Of a DNA stretch of 57,909 bases, positions 1 through 8,484 are shown piece by piece. The notes below the pieces were generated by a model. That model saw only the letters and a list, made by a program, of their open reading frames with translations, was not told the DNA's origin and made no database searches. A program made the translations under genes and the position numbers. Every line of letters starts with the position of its first letter. Within the stretch, counting starts at the first letter, position 1. Origin of the DNA: M3007 sp046316495 (lineage in GTDB: Bacteria; Bacteroidota; Bacteroidia; Chitinophagales; Saprospiraceae); NCBI GenBank assembly GCA_046316495.1, contig JBKDAM010000169.1, positions 1-57,909 on the forward strand, in the 5' to 3' direction.

Positions 1-1368
1 CTTTTTAAAAAAATACTCCTTCCCCTCTTCCGTAATGTAAACCGGGCCGCTATCTTCATACCATCCCTCTGCAATAAAATGCTGGTCGTAAGGCAATTGA
101 AAACGGCGCTCCCAATCTGCGGGGACATTCGGATTGGTAAATCCACGTATGGACTGGAACTTAAATTCAGTAATTGCTTTCCCTTTTGCACTAAAGAGGG
201 CTTTTTTACCCTCCAACTCAGCCACCACTACCCTACCGGAGAATGACAAGTTACTAAATAGGGTATCAGATAGTCGCTGGCCTTGAGCATCCAGCAAGTG
301 CCAGCCACCTGCCACTAAAGGTGCCAACACCAGATAAAAATCAGCGTGCCAAGCAACATCTTCCTTGTAAAGGGCAGGAGTAAGTTGCTTGCCTTCCAGG
401 TTGTGCAAGGCGTATGCCCGTTCTTTCAACCGTCGGGTAATCAACAGTTGCGAAGACAAGAAGCCATCTTGTTCGCGAACCAGGTGGCATTCAGCATATT
501 CATACGGCAAAACGAGCCTTCCGGATTTGTGCAACACGCCCGATTGGCCCAGTTTATTGTCTTTTACCACCAAAGCCAGGTCGGCTCCAAGGTATTGGGT
601 GGTCGCCAATTGAGGCGGGAAAAGCAACTCCCCTTCATAGCTGTAAATGGCTTGCAGGGCGCCTTCTGCAAGGCACAGCATCCCCCCATAGCACCAGCGG
701 ACCTGATGTTCTGCTCCGGGGACAATCCACTTGCCGCGATGATTCAGGATGCCGGTTTTTCCCTTTTGCTGGATGCGCCAAAGCAGGGGCTTGGGAAACG
801 CTTCTTCATTCACCCACGACCAGTCTTCCACTGATTCCTCCCAGATCACCTGTTCGTCAGGCCCTTCCAACCGAAATCGGTTTGCCCGGGTCCAAAGTAC
901 CAGGCTATCATTGATCCAAGAGGCTTCTTCAAAATCAAAAGAGCGCACCGTCTTTCCTTGAGCATTTACAGCGCCCCAACCCGCCTGCTTTTTGGCCAAG
1001 AGCCATTCAAACCGTCGAACGGGAAGCTTTCGATGCCCGGAAGCACTATATTCGACCGTAGAAGGAGGCAATACCAGCCGCTCGTATTCGAAAGGCACTT
1101 GCACCTGTCCCAGACGGTTCAAGAGCCCATACTTTCCTCCTTTTTTAGCAATTATCTCATCGCTGTATGGATCGGAAAGTTGTTCATACTCGGCTGGGAT
1201 ATACCATTTTCCGGTATTCGAGCCCTGGTAACCCATCTGGCCATTTTGGCGCTTCCGAAGTACCTGCTCAGGAGAATTAGGAACTTCTAACTTCCGGGCC
1301 TCCTCTACTTCCTGAGCAGGAAGCAATTGGAAAGCCAATAGGGCTAACAGAAGCAAGCCATTCTTCAT
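1..1368 (-). CDS. Exported WG-repeat protein, 3' end cut by window edge
   Basis: Translating the minus strand from ATG 1368 gives an open frame that runs off the left edge, so the C-terminus is missing. It starts MKNGLLLLALLAFQLLPAQ, a signal peptide with a likely cut after PAQ. The mature part carries degenerate WG repeats, for example GGKYGLLNRLGQVQVPFEYE, GKTGILNHRGKWIV and NKLGQSGVLHKSGRLVLPYEY, plus AGWGAVNAQGKTV. WG repeats are ligand- or protein-binding modules without known catalysis. It is the last visible member of a seven-gene same-strand run. Whether it ends in a TonB C-terminal domain like three of its neighbours cannot be seen. Function unknown; probably periplasmic. Confidence 0.85.
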   Translation of the reverse strand, partial: MKNGLLLLALLAFQLLPAQEVEEARKLEVPNSPEQVLRKRQNGQMGYQGSNTGKWYIPAEYEQLSDPYSDEIIAKKGGKYGLLNRLGQVQVPFEYERLVLPPSTVEYSASGHRKLPVRRFEWLLAKKQAGWGAVNAQGKTVRSFDFEEASWINDSLVLWTRANRFRLEGPDEQVIWEESVEDWSWVNEEAFPKPLLWRIQQKGKTGILNHRGKWIVPGAEHQVRWCYGGMLCLAEGALQAIYSYEGELLFPPQLATTQYLGADLALVVKDNKLGQSGVLHKSGRLVLPYEYAECHLVREQDGFLSSQLLITRRLKERAYALHNLEGKQLTPALYKEDVAWHADFYLVLAPLVAGGWHLLDAQGQRLSDTLFSNLSFSGRVVVAELEGKKALFSAKGKAITEFKFQSIRGFTNPNVPADWERRFQLPYDQHFIAEGWYEDSGPVYITEEGKEYFFKK

Positions 1369-1408
1369 AATTGGTATGGTCTTTTAATGCTGGAAAATGA
1401 AAACCGGA

Positions 1409-1870
1409 TCATTCGAGTTTAAAACGGAAAGGCATGGTGAATTTCGCCCTTGCTTTCTGGCCATCTCTGTAGCCCGGCGACCATTTTGGCATAGCCTCCA
1501 CCAGTCGAACTGCCTCTTTTCCACAGTCGCTTCCGATGTCTCGAACTACCTTAATATTGGTGAGAGAACCGTCTTTTTCTACAATAAAACTGAGCACTAC
1601 TGTTCCCTGAACGGCATTTTCAACAGCACGTTTTGGGTATTTCATGTTGGTGGCCAGGTATTCATTCATCGCCGTTAAACCACCGGGAAATTCTGGGAAT
1701 TGCTGAAGGTCAAACATGGTGTACACCTCATCGCTGTTGGTGGGAGTGGGAGATTCTTCCATTATTTCAAGGGAAAGCGGCTCCTCCACTTTTTCATTAA
1801 CCTGTGCTTGTGCAAGGTTAATTGACACAATGAGAACCCAAACAAGCGAGAAACTACTTTTTTTAAACAT
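1409..1870 (-). CDS. Short exported TonB C-terminal domain protein
   Basis: A protein of 153 residues from ATG 1870 (MFKKSSFSLVWVLIV...AQA), chosen over an upstream non-ATG start because it begins directly with a signal peptide. After a short acidic linker (about residues 25-55), nearly all the rest is a TonB_C domain: FPEFPGG, YPKRA, GTVVLSFIVEKDGS and CGKEAVRLVEAMPKWSPG. TonB normally couples ExbB/ExbD energy to outer-membrane receptors, but here the N-terminus looks like a cleavable signal rather than a retained anchor and there is no long proline linker. It sits between two WG-repeat genes, one of which ends in the same domain, so it may be a partner or a trimmed paralogue of the WG-TonB proteins. 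Role inferred only from domain content. Confidence 0.8.
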   Translation of the reverse strand: MFKKSSFSLVWVLIVSINLAQAQVNEKVEEPLSLEIMEESPTPTNSDEVYTMFDLQQFPEFPGGLTAMNEYLATNMKYPKRAVENAVQGTVVLSFIVEKDGSLTNIKVVRDIGSDCGKEAVRLVEAMPKWSPGYRDGQKARAKFTMPFRFKLE

Positions 1871-1929
1871 ATTTTTTAATTTTAGCACAAAGAAAAATTG
1901 ATCTAAAATACAGTAAACCAAGTATTTTT

Positions 1930-3330
1930 CTACAAATCAAAAAGCACCACAATCGGTATTTTGACTCGAACGGGCTGTCCTCCCTTGCGCCCAGGATGCC
2001 ATTTGGAGGTACTTTTTACCAGTCGAAGGGCCTCTTGCTCGGTACCTGCGCCTAAGCCCTTGACGACAGTGGCTTCCCGGATGGTACCCTCTTTTTCGAT
2101 GATTGCCTCTACAATCACCTTTCCCTCAAGGCCAACTTCACGAGCCAACCTGGGATACCGGAGGTTCCAGCGCAAATAGGCCTCCAGCGCCGCATCTCCT
2201 CCTGGGTAGGCGGGCGGGGTTTCCACTTCAAGCCTCGAATAGACCTGTTGAGAAGCGGTCTCCAGAACCACCTGTTCTACTTGGGGCTTTTGTGGCGTTC
2301 CTTCCCGCTTTTGTCCTCCTTTAAACGGAAATTCAAAGCCCATATCACTGAGTCCTACCCATTCATCAAAGGCATCCCCCTTATCGCACGCAACTGCCAC
2401 CAGTTTTATCTTGGGTAAATTCGCCTGAAAAGCGCGCTCTTGAAAACTATCCGGTGAAAATAACGTATCAAATCGACAAGGGGTAACAGCTGTTCCAACT
2501 GGGCTACAAAGTCCCCAACCGGTCGTTTGCTTTACCTTAAAATAACCCGAGGCCAATAATTGTATTCGATCATAGCGATATTGGCTGGAATCGGGCCGAT
2601 TGAGGTCCACAAAACCCCAACGGCCATTTGGATGCTGACCCAACAAAATATCTATCCGGGGTGTAAATCCTAAGGCAATGTGGTGACCAAGTGGCAGGCT
2701 GCGTCCGGGATCCGTCAAAAAATGGGCAGTTGTACTGTCGATTTGAGTACCCGAACCGTGGTACAGCAGCACAGGTGCACTATCGGACACATAGGAAATG
2801 GCTATTCCTGGTCCCAACAGCACCTGTCCATCCGTCCGAAGCAAGTGAAACTGCTGCTCCTTGTTTTTTATCATCAGGTACTGCTTGGGAAACTGATTTG
2901 GGAAACGAATATCCCGATAAATGGACGGGATCGTTAATCCATTGACCCTAATATCTCCCCAAGAAATCTCCTGACCAGTTGAAGTGAAAAGATGGTCATC
3001 GTAATTTCCCATCGGTCCAGACAGGATCCAAACATCCCCCTTCTTGTCCGATATTTGAGATAGGATCCCTTTTTGGAGCGGAAGCACCCAGCTGCCCAAC
3101 GAATCCACCAGTCCACAACGCCCATCTGACTGATACACCAGGAAGCGGTGGCCATCACGGGGTTGAATTTTGTGAAATTGGAAGGGCAGCAAGGTATCCC
3201 CCTTAGTGGTCAAAACACCCACCAGTGGGGTACGCCCCTCAATTCGATACAGGCTGTCCTCCCATTGCACCTGAGCGGAGGCGATATAGCTGCTTAAGAT
3301 AGAAATAACGTAAAGGGCCTTCGATAACAT
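1930..3330 (-). CDS. WG-repeat protein with TonB C-terminal domain
   Basis: 466 residues with signal peptide MLSKALYVISILSSYIASAQ. WG-like repeats fill about residues 25-310: DGRCGLVDSLGSWVLPL, NGRWGFVDLNRPDSSQYRYD, TTGWGLCSPVGTAVTPCRFD. From residue 375 (YPGGDAAL) to the end is a TonB_C domain with GLEGKVIVEAIIEKEGTIRE and KWHPGRKGGQPV. It lacks the Cys found at the CGEEA position of its neighbours and has STSKW instead of MPKW, so this domain is the most diverged of the set. The stretch WGFVDLNRPDSS..YD matches equivalent segments in the proteins at 3340-5355 and 5405-7078, showing paralogy. It starts 9 bp after the upstream gene, so they are probably co-transcribed. Likely periplasmic; substrate or partner unknown. 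Confidence 0.85.
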   Translation of the reverse strand: MLSKALYVISILSSYIASAQVQWEDSLYRIEGRTPLVGVLTTKGDTLLPFQFHKIQPRDGHRFLVYQSDGRCGLVDSLGSWVLPLQKGILSQISDKKGDVWILSGPMGNYDDHLFTSTGQEISWGDIRVNGLTIPSIYRDIRFPNQFPKQYLMIKNKEQQFHLLRTDGQVLLGPGIAISYVSDSAPVLLYHGSGTQIDSTTAHFLTDPGRSLPLGHHIALGFTPRIDILLGQHPNGRWGFVDLNRPDSSQYRYDRIQLLASGYFKVKQTTGWGLCSPVGTAVTPCRFDTLFSPDSFQERAFQANLPKIKLVAVACDKGDAFDEWVGLSDMGFEFPFKGGQKREGTPQKPQVEQVVLETASQQVYSRLEVETPPAYPGGDAALEAYLRWNLRYPRLAREVGLEGKVIVEAIIEKEGTIREATVVKGLGAGTEQEALRLVKSTSKWHPGRKGGQPVRVKIPIVVLFDL

Positions 3331-3339
3331 GAGCTGGTA

Positions 3340-5355
3340 TTAGGGTGCTTTAAAGGTAACCATCAGGGTGTACTCTTTTGGGGCAGGGACGCCATTGTTT
3401 TTTCCAGGCAGCCATTTGGGCATCCCCTTCGCTACACGAATGGCTTCTTCACCACAACCGCCTCCGATATCCCTTAGTACCCTTATGGATGACAAGCTCC
3501 CATCTGCTTCCACTGTAAAGCCAAGAACGACCCTTCCTTGAATATCATTCTTTTTAGCCAGCTCAGGATACTTGACCTGTTCTTTCAAGTATTGTTGCAA
3601 AGCTTGTTCACCGCCCGGGAAACTGGGAATCGTCTGGATGTCCACTGGTGGCGGGGGTGGAGGAGGCGGAGGGGCCATGACTTCCTCAACCATAGGCGGA
3701 GGCGCTTCCTCTACCAACATCTCATCGACCATGTCTGGCATTATATCGGATCTCCCATCATAATAGGGCGGAGGACTCATTGGAATCGCCAGGCCACGGC
3801 GGGTCAAGGCAACCCAGTGGCCAGATGGGGCCCCTTTTTCAAAGGCTGCGGCTACCAAAGGGCCCTTGTGTTTTTCAACATAAAACTGATTTAACTGCAG
3901 GTTCATAGGATCGGTCATTACATCAAAGCCCTTAGCATGGACTTTCTTGCCTTCTCCGTTCAATAGGTACCAGCGTCCCCCCAATTGCCCAGCATAAAAA
4001 CCGTGTAAAACAGGAAGGATTTGATCGTAGATATACTGAGCTTCCGCTGGTTTCTTCAGGGAAATAAAACCCCATTTGGCCCCTTTCTCCATGGGTAACC
4101 CAAGGATCCAATCAGGAGAGACGGTGCCTTTTAATTCCATAAAACCCCGGTTAAGCAGGGCCTTCCCCTTTTTGTTATACGCCTGCCACTGGTAAATACC
4201 CGGCTTGGCCGCATCCTCCTTGGAGGCTAATAATGGGTGCAGCTCTGAATAATACTGAATAGCATTAAATTCCATTGGCAAGATCTGTCGGCCATCCTTA
4301 TGGTACAAGCTGAGGCGGGCTCCCTCTTTTTTACGAAAGGTCAGGTACCTCCAGGGTTCCTGCTGCGGCAGTTGGTTAATCAACATCAAGCTCGGAAAGG
4401 AAATCTGAACTTGCTCCAGGAGCAGGTTCCCGTCCCGGTCATATACATTGGAGGTTCCCCCTTCAGCACTTCGGCTTATGTATACTTCCTCTTTTTCCCA
4501 AAATTCTCGATTAAGGCCATAAAATGGCTGAATCCCAATCAAAAAACGACCCTTTTCATCGGTCAAGCCCCATTCTCGTTTGGGAGTACGGACAATAAAG
4601 CGATGGGTACCCTCCTTCTGAATATTGGTATAAACAGGAGATAAAACGGTATCTCCATTGAGCCGGAATAACCCGACTGCATCCTTTTCTCCAGCTATAA
4701 TCAGGCTGTCCTCCATCCAGACCGGCTTGGTAAACCCTGGAGGAAAGGGATCATTCCCCTGTTTATCGTAATGCAACCAGTCCTTTCCAGGCCTGCGTAG
4801 AATAATGGTTTGATCGTTATAGCCTCTCCCGGCAGAATTCCCCTCTTTGGCATACAAGAAGGTTCCTTTTTCGTTAAAAAAATGAATTTCCTGGGGGGGA
4901 TTCTCCACCCTACCGGCAATCAAATCTGGATAGATGGCATACACTTCTTTGTACTTCACCGGCAAGACCAAACCCTTGCCCGGGCGGTAAATACCGTACC
5001 GCATCCCCTCCGGCAATTCAGATCCAACCACCACCCATTGTGGCAGTTCCGGTGCAGACATCATCATAAAATGCATCTGATCGAAAAAAGGAACCAATTG
5101 TTTCCCTTTACCATCATAAAGAGCCTTTTTCCCGTCCTTGGTGGCCACCAACAACAAGTCCTTTCCTTTCTGAATAGATACCTCGTCAAATGCACAAGGT
5201 AAGATGGGCTGGTAAGTAGCCGCATCCCAGACACCTGTCTTGCGGGTTTTCGGGTCGTACTGAAGAAAAGGCTGGGCGACTGCCATCTGAGGGATCAAAA
5301 CATACCCCAACAGGAGCAGGTATAAGCCTTTTTTTAGGAAAATAGAATTCACCAT
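3340..5355 (-). CDS. Large WG-repeat protein with polyproline linker and TonB C-terminal domain
   Basis: 671 residues. The signal peptide ends near QMAVAQ. WG-type repeats span about residues 35-530 (DGKKALYDGKGKQLVPF, RYGIYRPGKGLVLPVKY, EWGLTDEKGRFLIGI, AKWGFISLKKPAEAQYIYD). A linker rich in Pro, Glu and Met follows, with nine consecutive prolines at residues 562-570. The TonB_C domain runs from SFPGG at 578 to the end, including GGGCGEEAIRVAKGMPKWLPG. The proline linker resembles the periplasm-spanning part of classical TonB, but it lies between WG repeats and TonB_C instead of after a membrane anchor. The gene lies 49 bp after its upstream paralogue at 5405-7078. An energy-independent TonB-box binder or a scaffold is conceivable; no function is established. 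Confidence 0.85.
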   Translation of the reverse strand: MVNSIFLKKGLYLLLLGYVLIPQMAVAQPFLQYDPKTRKTGVWDAATYQPILPCAFDEVSIQKGKDLLLVATKDGKKALYDGKGKQLVPFFDQMHFMMMSAPELPQWVVVGSELPEGMRYGIYRPGKGLVLPVKYKEVYAIYPDLIAGRVENPPQEIHFFNEKGTFLYAKEGNSAGRGYNDQTIILRRPGKDWLHYDKQGNDPFPPGFTKPVWMEDSLIIAGEKDAVGLFRLNGDTVLSPVYTNIQKEGTHRFIVRTPKREWGLTDEKGRFLIGIQPFYGLNREFWEKEEVYISRSAEGGTSNVYDRDGNLLLEQVQISFPSLMLINQLPQQEPWRYLTFRKKEGARLSLYHKDGRQILPMEFNAIQYYSELHPLLASKEDAAKPGIYQWQAYNKKGKALLNRGFMELKGTVSPDWILGLPMEKGAKWGFISLKKPAEAQYIYDQILPVLHGFYAGQLGGRWYLLNGEGKKVHAKGFDVMTDPMNLQLNQFYVEKHKGPLVAAAFEKGAPSGHWVALTRRGLAIPMSPPPYYDGRSDIMPDMVDEMLVEEAPPPMVEEVMAPPPPPPPPPVDIQTIPSFPGGEQALQQYLKEQVKYPELAKKNDIQGRVVLGFTVEADGSLSSIRVLRDIGGGCGEEAIRVAKGMPKWLPGKNNGVPAPKEYTLMVTFKAP

Positions 5356-5382
5356 CGATATAAATTTAAAAAATTAGGTATC

Positions 5383-5399
5383 AAAAAAGCGTGCAACGC
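5383..5399 (-). terminator. Possible weak terminator or attenuator inside the WG cluster
   Basis: On the minus strand a short hairpin (GCGT-TGC-ACGC) is followed directly by six T residues, in the 49-bp gap between the genes at 5405-7078 and 3340-5355. A 4-bp stem is weak, so it may only lower read-through or be chance. Confidence 0.3.
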
Positions 5400-5404
5400 A
5401 CTCC

Positions 5405-7078
5405 TTAGTTTAATTTGAATTTGACTGGCAAGGTCATGTTGGTCCGCCGCACCGGTTTTCCCTGCGCTGCTGCAGGCACCCAAGGTGGCATATTTTTGAG
5501 TAGGCGAATGGCTTCCTCTCCACAGCCCCCACCAAGATCCTTCCGAAGGCTGATTTCTGTTAATCGCCCATCTTCTTCCACTGTAAATTGAAGCACCACA
5601 ATTCCTTCAATCCCTTGCTTCCTGGCCTCTTCCGGGTATTTCAACTGTTTAGCAATATAGTTCATCAGGGCTCGGTCGCCTCCAGGAAAAGAGGGTTCAG
5701 CACTGGAAGGGGCGGCGGTTTGCTTTACCGGCTCTCCTGCCAGGCTAAAACGAAATTGCTCCGCTCCTTTATATGCCAAGATACCCCGGTTTTTCTCTAC
5801 TTTCATCGAATCATAAAGCAACTCAGCCGACTCAGGTTGGTCCATTGGAATAAAACCCCATCGTCCGTCAGGTTTTTTTTGCCCAAACAGCAGGCAGGGA
5901 GACTCCGTAAAGTCCAATCGAAAAAAGGGATTCTTCCACAATGCATTGCCCTCCAAGTCATACGCCATGGCCGACCAGCTGTTGTTGGCTTCGCGTTGGT
6001 AAGCCAGGATGGGATGGCGTTCGCTGGCATAATCAATTTTAAGGTAGCGCACGGGCAAGATCAGCTTCCCATCTGCCCGCATCAAACCATGCTGCTCGTT
6101 TTTGTGGTTCCAAAGCCAGCTATAACGCTGGTACTGACATTCGGGCAAGTAATCCCAAGTAGGATTGATGAGAGGCAGGGCCTGACAACCCTCGTGCCAG
6201 CGTTTGCCTTGTGGATCAAAAACCCCTAGCCCCGGATTAGGCACCGTGGGACTGTAGTAATCGCCGGGCTGATCCCCCAGGCAGACGATTGATTGTTTTT
6301 CTTTCATCAAAAACTGCCCCTCGGCATTTACCACGCCTTTTTGCCAACGAGCATCTTCTACCGAAAAATGCCCATTGGGCAGGGGCTGCATGGAAAAATA
6401 CTCCACCGGCAATAAGACTTTTCCTGTAGGATCCACCAGGCCATACTTCCGCTCCCGCTTCACAACCACTTGTTTGCCGTTGGACCAAATGGCCTCCTCC
6501 AGTCCGGGAGGGTTCAAAGGCTGTCCCTGCAAATCTACCCAGCTCGGTGGAACTGTTGACTGTTGCCGACGAATGAATACCGATTGCCGATCAAAACCCG
6601 GCTGAAGTTGCGTAGGACCATCCGAACGCGGCGCGGTGAACAACACCTGACCGTTTTTGTCCAAGAGTTGCACCGTCCGGTCAGACTTTCTACCCCAGAT
6701 CCAGCTGGTATCTACCAGACCAATTTCTTCGTACTCTGGTGGAAGCAATTGCTGCCCTTTGGCATCCAGGAGTCCCCATTTGGGTCGGATGCCACGCTCA
6801 TTAGTAACTAGAATCCAGGACCCTAAGCGTTGGATCTGCGTGTACTCAAAGGGTAAGAAGACACTGCCATCACCCCGGATAAGTCCCACCTTTTTCCCCT
6901 TTCGGGCCAGCAGGAGGGTATCGTATTGCTGGGGCAAGCAATCGTACTCAAAAGGCACCAACACCTCGCCAGCACTGTTGACAAATCCCATACTACAGTT
7001 GGTATAGTCCATTTTTCGGGTCTGTGCCAGCCCATTTACCAACCCCAGGCAGGTGACTACTATAATTATTAAGCGCAT
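5405..7078 (-). CDS. WG-repeat protein with TonB C-terminal domain
   Basis: 557 residues with signal peptide MRLIIIVVTCLGLVNGLAQ. Repeats through about residue 430 include GKKVGLIRGDGSVFLPFEY, KWGLLDAKGQQLLPPEYEE, ERKYGLVDPTGKVLLPVEY, NEQHGLMRADGKLILPVRY and GRWGFIPMDQPESAELLYD. TonB_C starts at SFPGGDRAL near residue 463 and contains GGGCGEEAIRLLKNMPPW. The segment ILPVRYLKIDYASERHPILA closely parallels ILPMEFNAIQYYSELHPLLA in the 3340-5355 protein, so these two are recent paralogues differing mostly in the linker, which is short here and lacks polyproline. The start lies 8 bp after the upstream gene at 7087-8472, consistent with one transcript. Predicted periplasmic; partner unknown. Confidence 0.85.
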   Translation of the reverse strand: MRLIIIVVTCLGLVNGLAQTRKMDYTNCSMGFVNSAGEVLVPFEYDCLPQQYDTLLLARKGKKVGLIRGDGSVFLPFEYTQIQRLGSWILVTNERGIRPKWGLLDAKGQQLLPPEYEEIGLVDTSWIWGRKSDRTVQLLDKNGQVLFTAPRSDGPTQLQPGFDRQSVFIRRQQSTVPPSWVDLQGQPLNPPGLEEAIWSNGKQVVVKRERKYGLVDPTGKVLLPVEYFSMQPLPNGHFSVEDARWQKGVVNAEGQFLMKEKQSIVCLGDQPGDYYSPTVPNPGLGVFDPQGKRWHEGCQALPLINPTWDYLPECQYQRYSWLWNHKNEQHGLMRADGKLILPVRYLKIDYASERHPILAYQREANNSWSAMAYDLEGNALWKNPFFRLDFTESPCLLFGQKKPDGRWGFIPMDQPESAELLYDSMKVEKNRGILAYKGAEQFRFSLAGEPVKQTAAPSSAEPSFPGGDRALMNYIAKQLKYPEEARKQGIEGIVVLQFTVEEDGRLTEISLRKDLGGGCGEEAIRLLKNMPPWVPAAAQGKPVRRTNMTLPVKFKLN

Positions 7079-7086
7079 TTTGTTTA

Positions 7087-8472
7087 TTAATTGTCTAAGT
7101 TAAACTCATTTCCTTGCGCATCAAGTCCTCGTTGCTTTAACGACTCTAGGGTTGCCACCGCCCGCAATTGGCGTGTGGGCTTTTGTTGGGCTGCCCATTC
7201 CAGCTGGGCGCTGGAGGGGGCTACCAGAGCAGCGTATTTATGTTGGGTCAAGCGCTCTCCCTGCTCATTGATGAATGCCAGAAGATTCCCGTCAGAGGCG
7301 CTGAAGCAGCCATTTTTTAAATCAAAAATCTTCGTATAACCCGTTTTACTGGTGAGCTGCCCATCTTGTAGGCGCAGCAAAAACTGTTCAGTGCCTTTTT
7401 GAGCGATCAAAAGGGAAGAAATCCCGGACACATCTGCCAGTATTTGATACCCAAAGGGTGTTTTCTGTTGCCCCAGGGAATCAAACAAGGCCATTCGGGA
7501 ATCCAATGAAGCGCCAAAAAACCGGAAGTCCGCCAACGGAACAACATAACTGTACACGGGTGGCAAAAGGGGACCTCGCACTACATGGCCCAGTCCATAC
7601 CGATCCCGACCTCGGTGGCGAATCATAAAATACGGCGCTCTCTGTCCCCTGATTGGTAGGGTATCCAGGGAGCGTACAGCTGGTCCAGCATAGTCCGAAA
7701 ACAGTCGGGTTCGAGGGGTAAACTGTCGGGTACTTCCTCCTTGAGTGACTAGCAGGATGGGATAATGTGGGTCTGGTCGAATTTCATCGTACTGTAATGG
7801 CAGTACCCACTCATTTGGTGGCATCCAGTACCCTTCTTTCCCTTCTCTGGCAAGAATCAGACCACTTGGTACCCGCTGGGCATAATCAAAGCCCTCTTGT
7901 AAAAGAAGTTGACCGGAGCTGTTCCAAAGCCACCACTTCCCTTCCCTGAAGAACAAGTACTGCTGCTCCCCGGCAAATTTGCCAATTTCATATTCCAGAG
8001 GGACTACTACCTTTCCCAAGGGATTGATTAGGCCAAAAAAACCAGCTTTTTGTGCTAGAATTCCAATTTTTTCTACCTCCGCCACCCTGGCAATATGCTC
8101 TTTATCTATTTCTTCTAGCCGGTAACCCTGCTCCAGCGAAAGCTGTTGGTAAAGGCCAAATGGTACCAGCACTTCCCCCAGATGGTTGATCACCCCAAAA
8201 GCACCGTCTTGGCGGACCAGCATGAAAGACTGGGCGGAGGGGGGTAAATGATCATACCTGGCAGGTACAATGACCTTACCATTTGCATCCCGGTACCCCA
8301 TTTTATCTTTTTCTACAAACCGTTCATAATGGCCTTTTGGGCCAGGGGGTAAATCCTCCACGGCTTTCGCCTCATCCCACTCCAGTTGTTGGGCAAACAA
8401 ATAAACAGGCAACAAGCCCAACTGGACCAGCACGGTTACCAGCCCTGACTTATTTCTTAGTATTTTTTGCAT
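7087..8472 (-). CDS. Exported WG-repeat protein without TonB domain
   Basis: 461 residues. The N-terminal hydrophobic segment ends at VYLFAQ, a signal peptide. Repeats include KDKMGYRDANGKVIVPARYD, DGAFGVINHLGEVLVPFGLY, KAGFFGLINPLGKVVVPLEYE and GKEGYWMPPNEWVLPLQYDE, each about 45-50 residues apart. The C-terminus (LKQRGLDAQGNEFNLDN) ends without a TonB_C module, unlike the three WG-TonB paralogues downstream. It sits 12 bp downstream of the 8485-10566 gene and 8 bp upstream of the next. It could be an ancestral form or a truncated paralogue; no frameshift remnant of TonB_C is visible in the 8-bp gap. Function unknown. Confidence 0.8.
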   Translation of the reverse strand: MQKILRNKSGLVTVLVQLGLLPVYLFAQQLEWDEAKAVEDLPPGPKGHYERFVEKDKMGYRDANGKVIVPARYDHLPPSAQSFMLVRQDGAFGVINHLGEVLVPFGLYQQLSLEQGYRLEEIDKEHIARVAEVEKIGILAQKAGFFGLINPLGKVVVPLEYEIGKFAGEQQYLFFREGKWWLWNSSGQLLLQEGFDYAQRVPSGLILAREGKEGYWMPPNEWVLPLQYDEIRPDPHYPILLVTQGGSTRQFTPRTRLFSDYAGPAVRSLDTLPIRGQRAPYFMIRHRGRDRYGLGHVVRGPLLPPVYSYVVPLADFRFFGASLDSRMALFDSLGQQKTPFGYQILADVSGISSLLIAQKGTEQFLLRLQDGQLTSKTGYTKIFDLKNGCFSASDGNLLAFINEQGERLTQHKYAALVAPSSAQLEWAAQQKPTRQLRAVATLESLKQRGLDAQGNEFNLDN

Positions 8473-8484
8473 CCGATAGGGTGT

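Noticed and set aside
346..1290. Several plus-strand frames in the first 1.3 kb
   Set aside because: The minus strand encodes a continuous WG-repeat protein with a signal peptide through this region.
5588..6229. 213-residue plus-strand frame
   Set aside because: Antisense to the WG-TonB gene at 5405-7078; no leader or recognisable domain.
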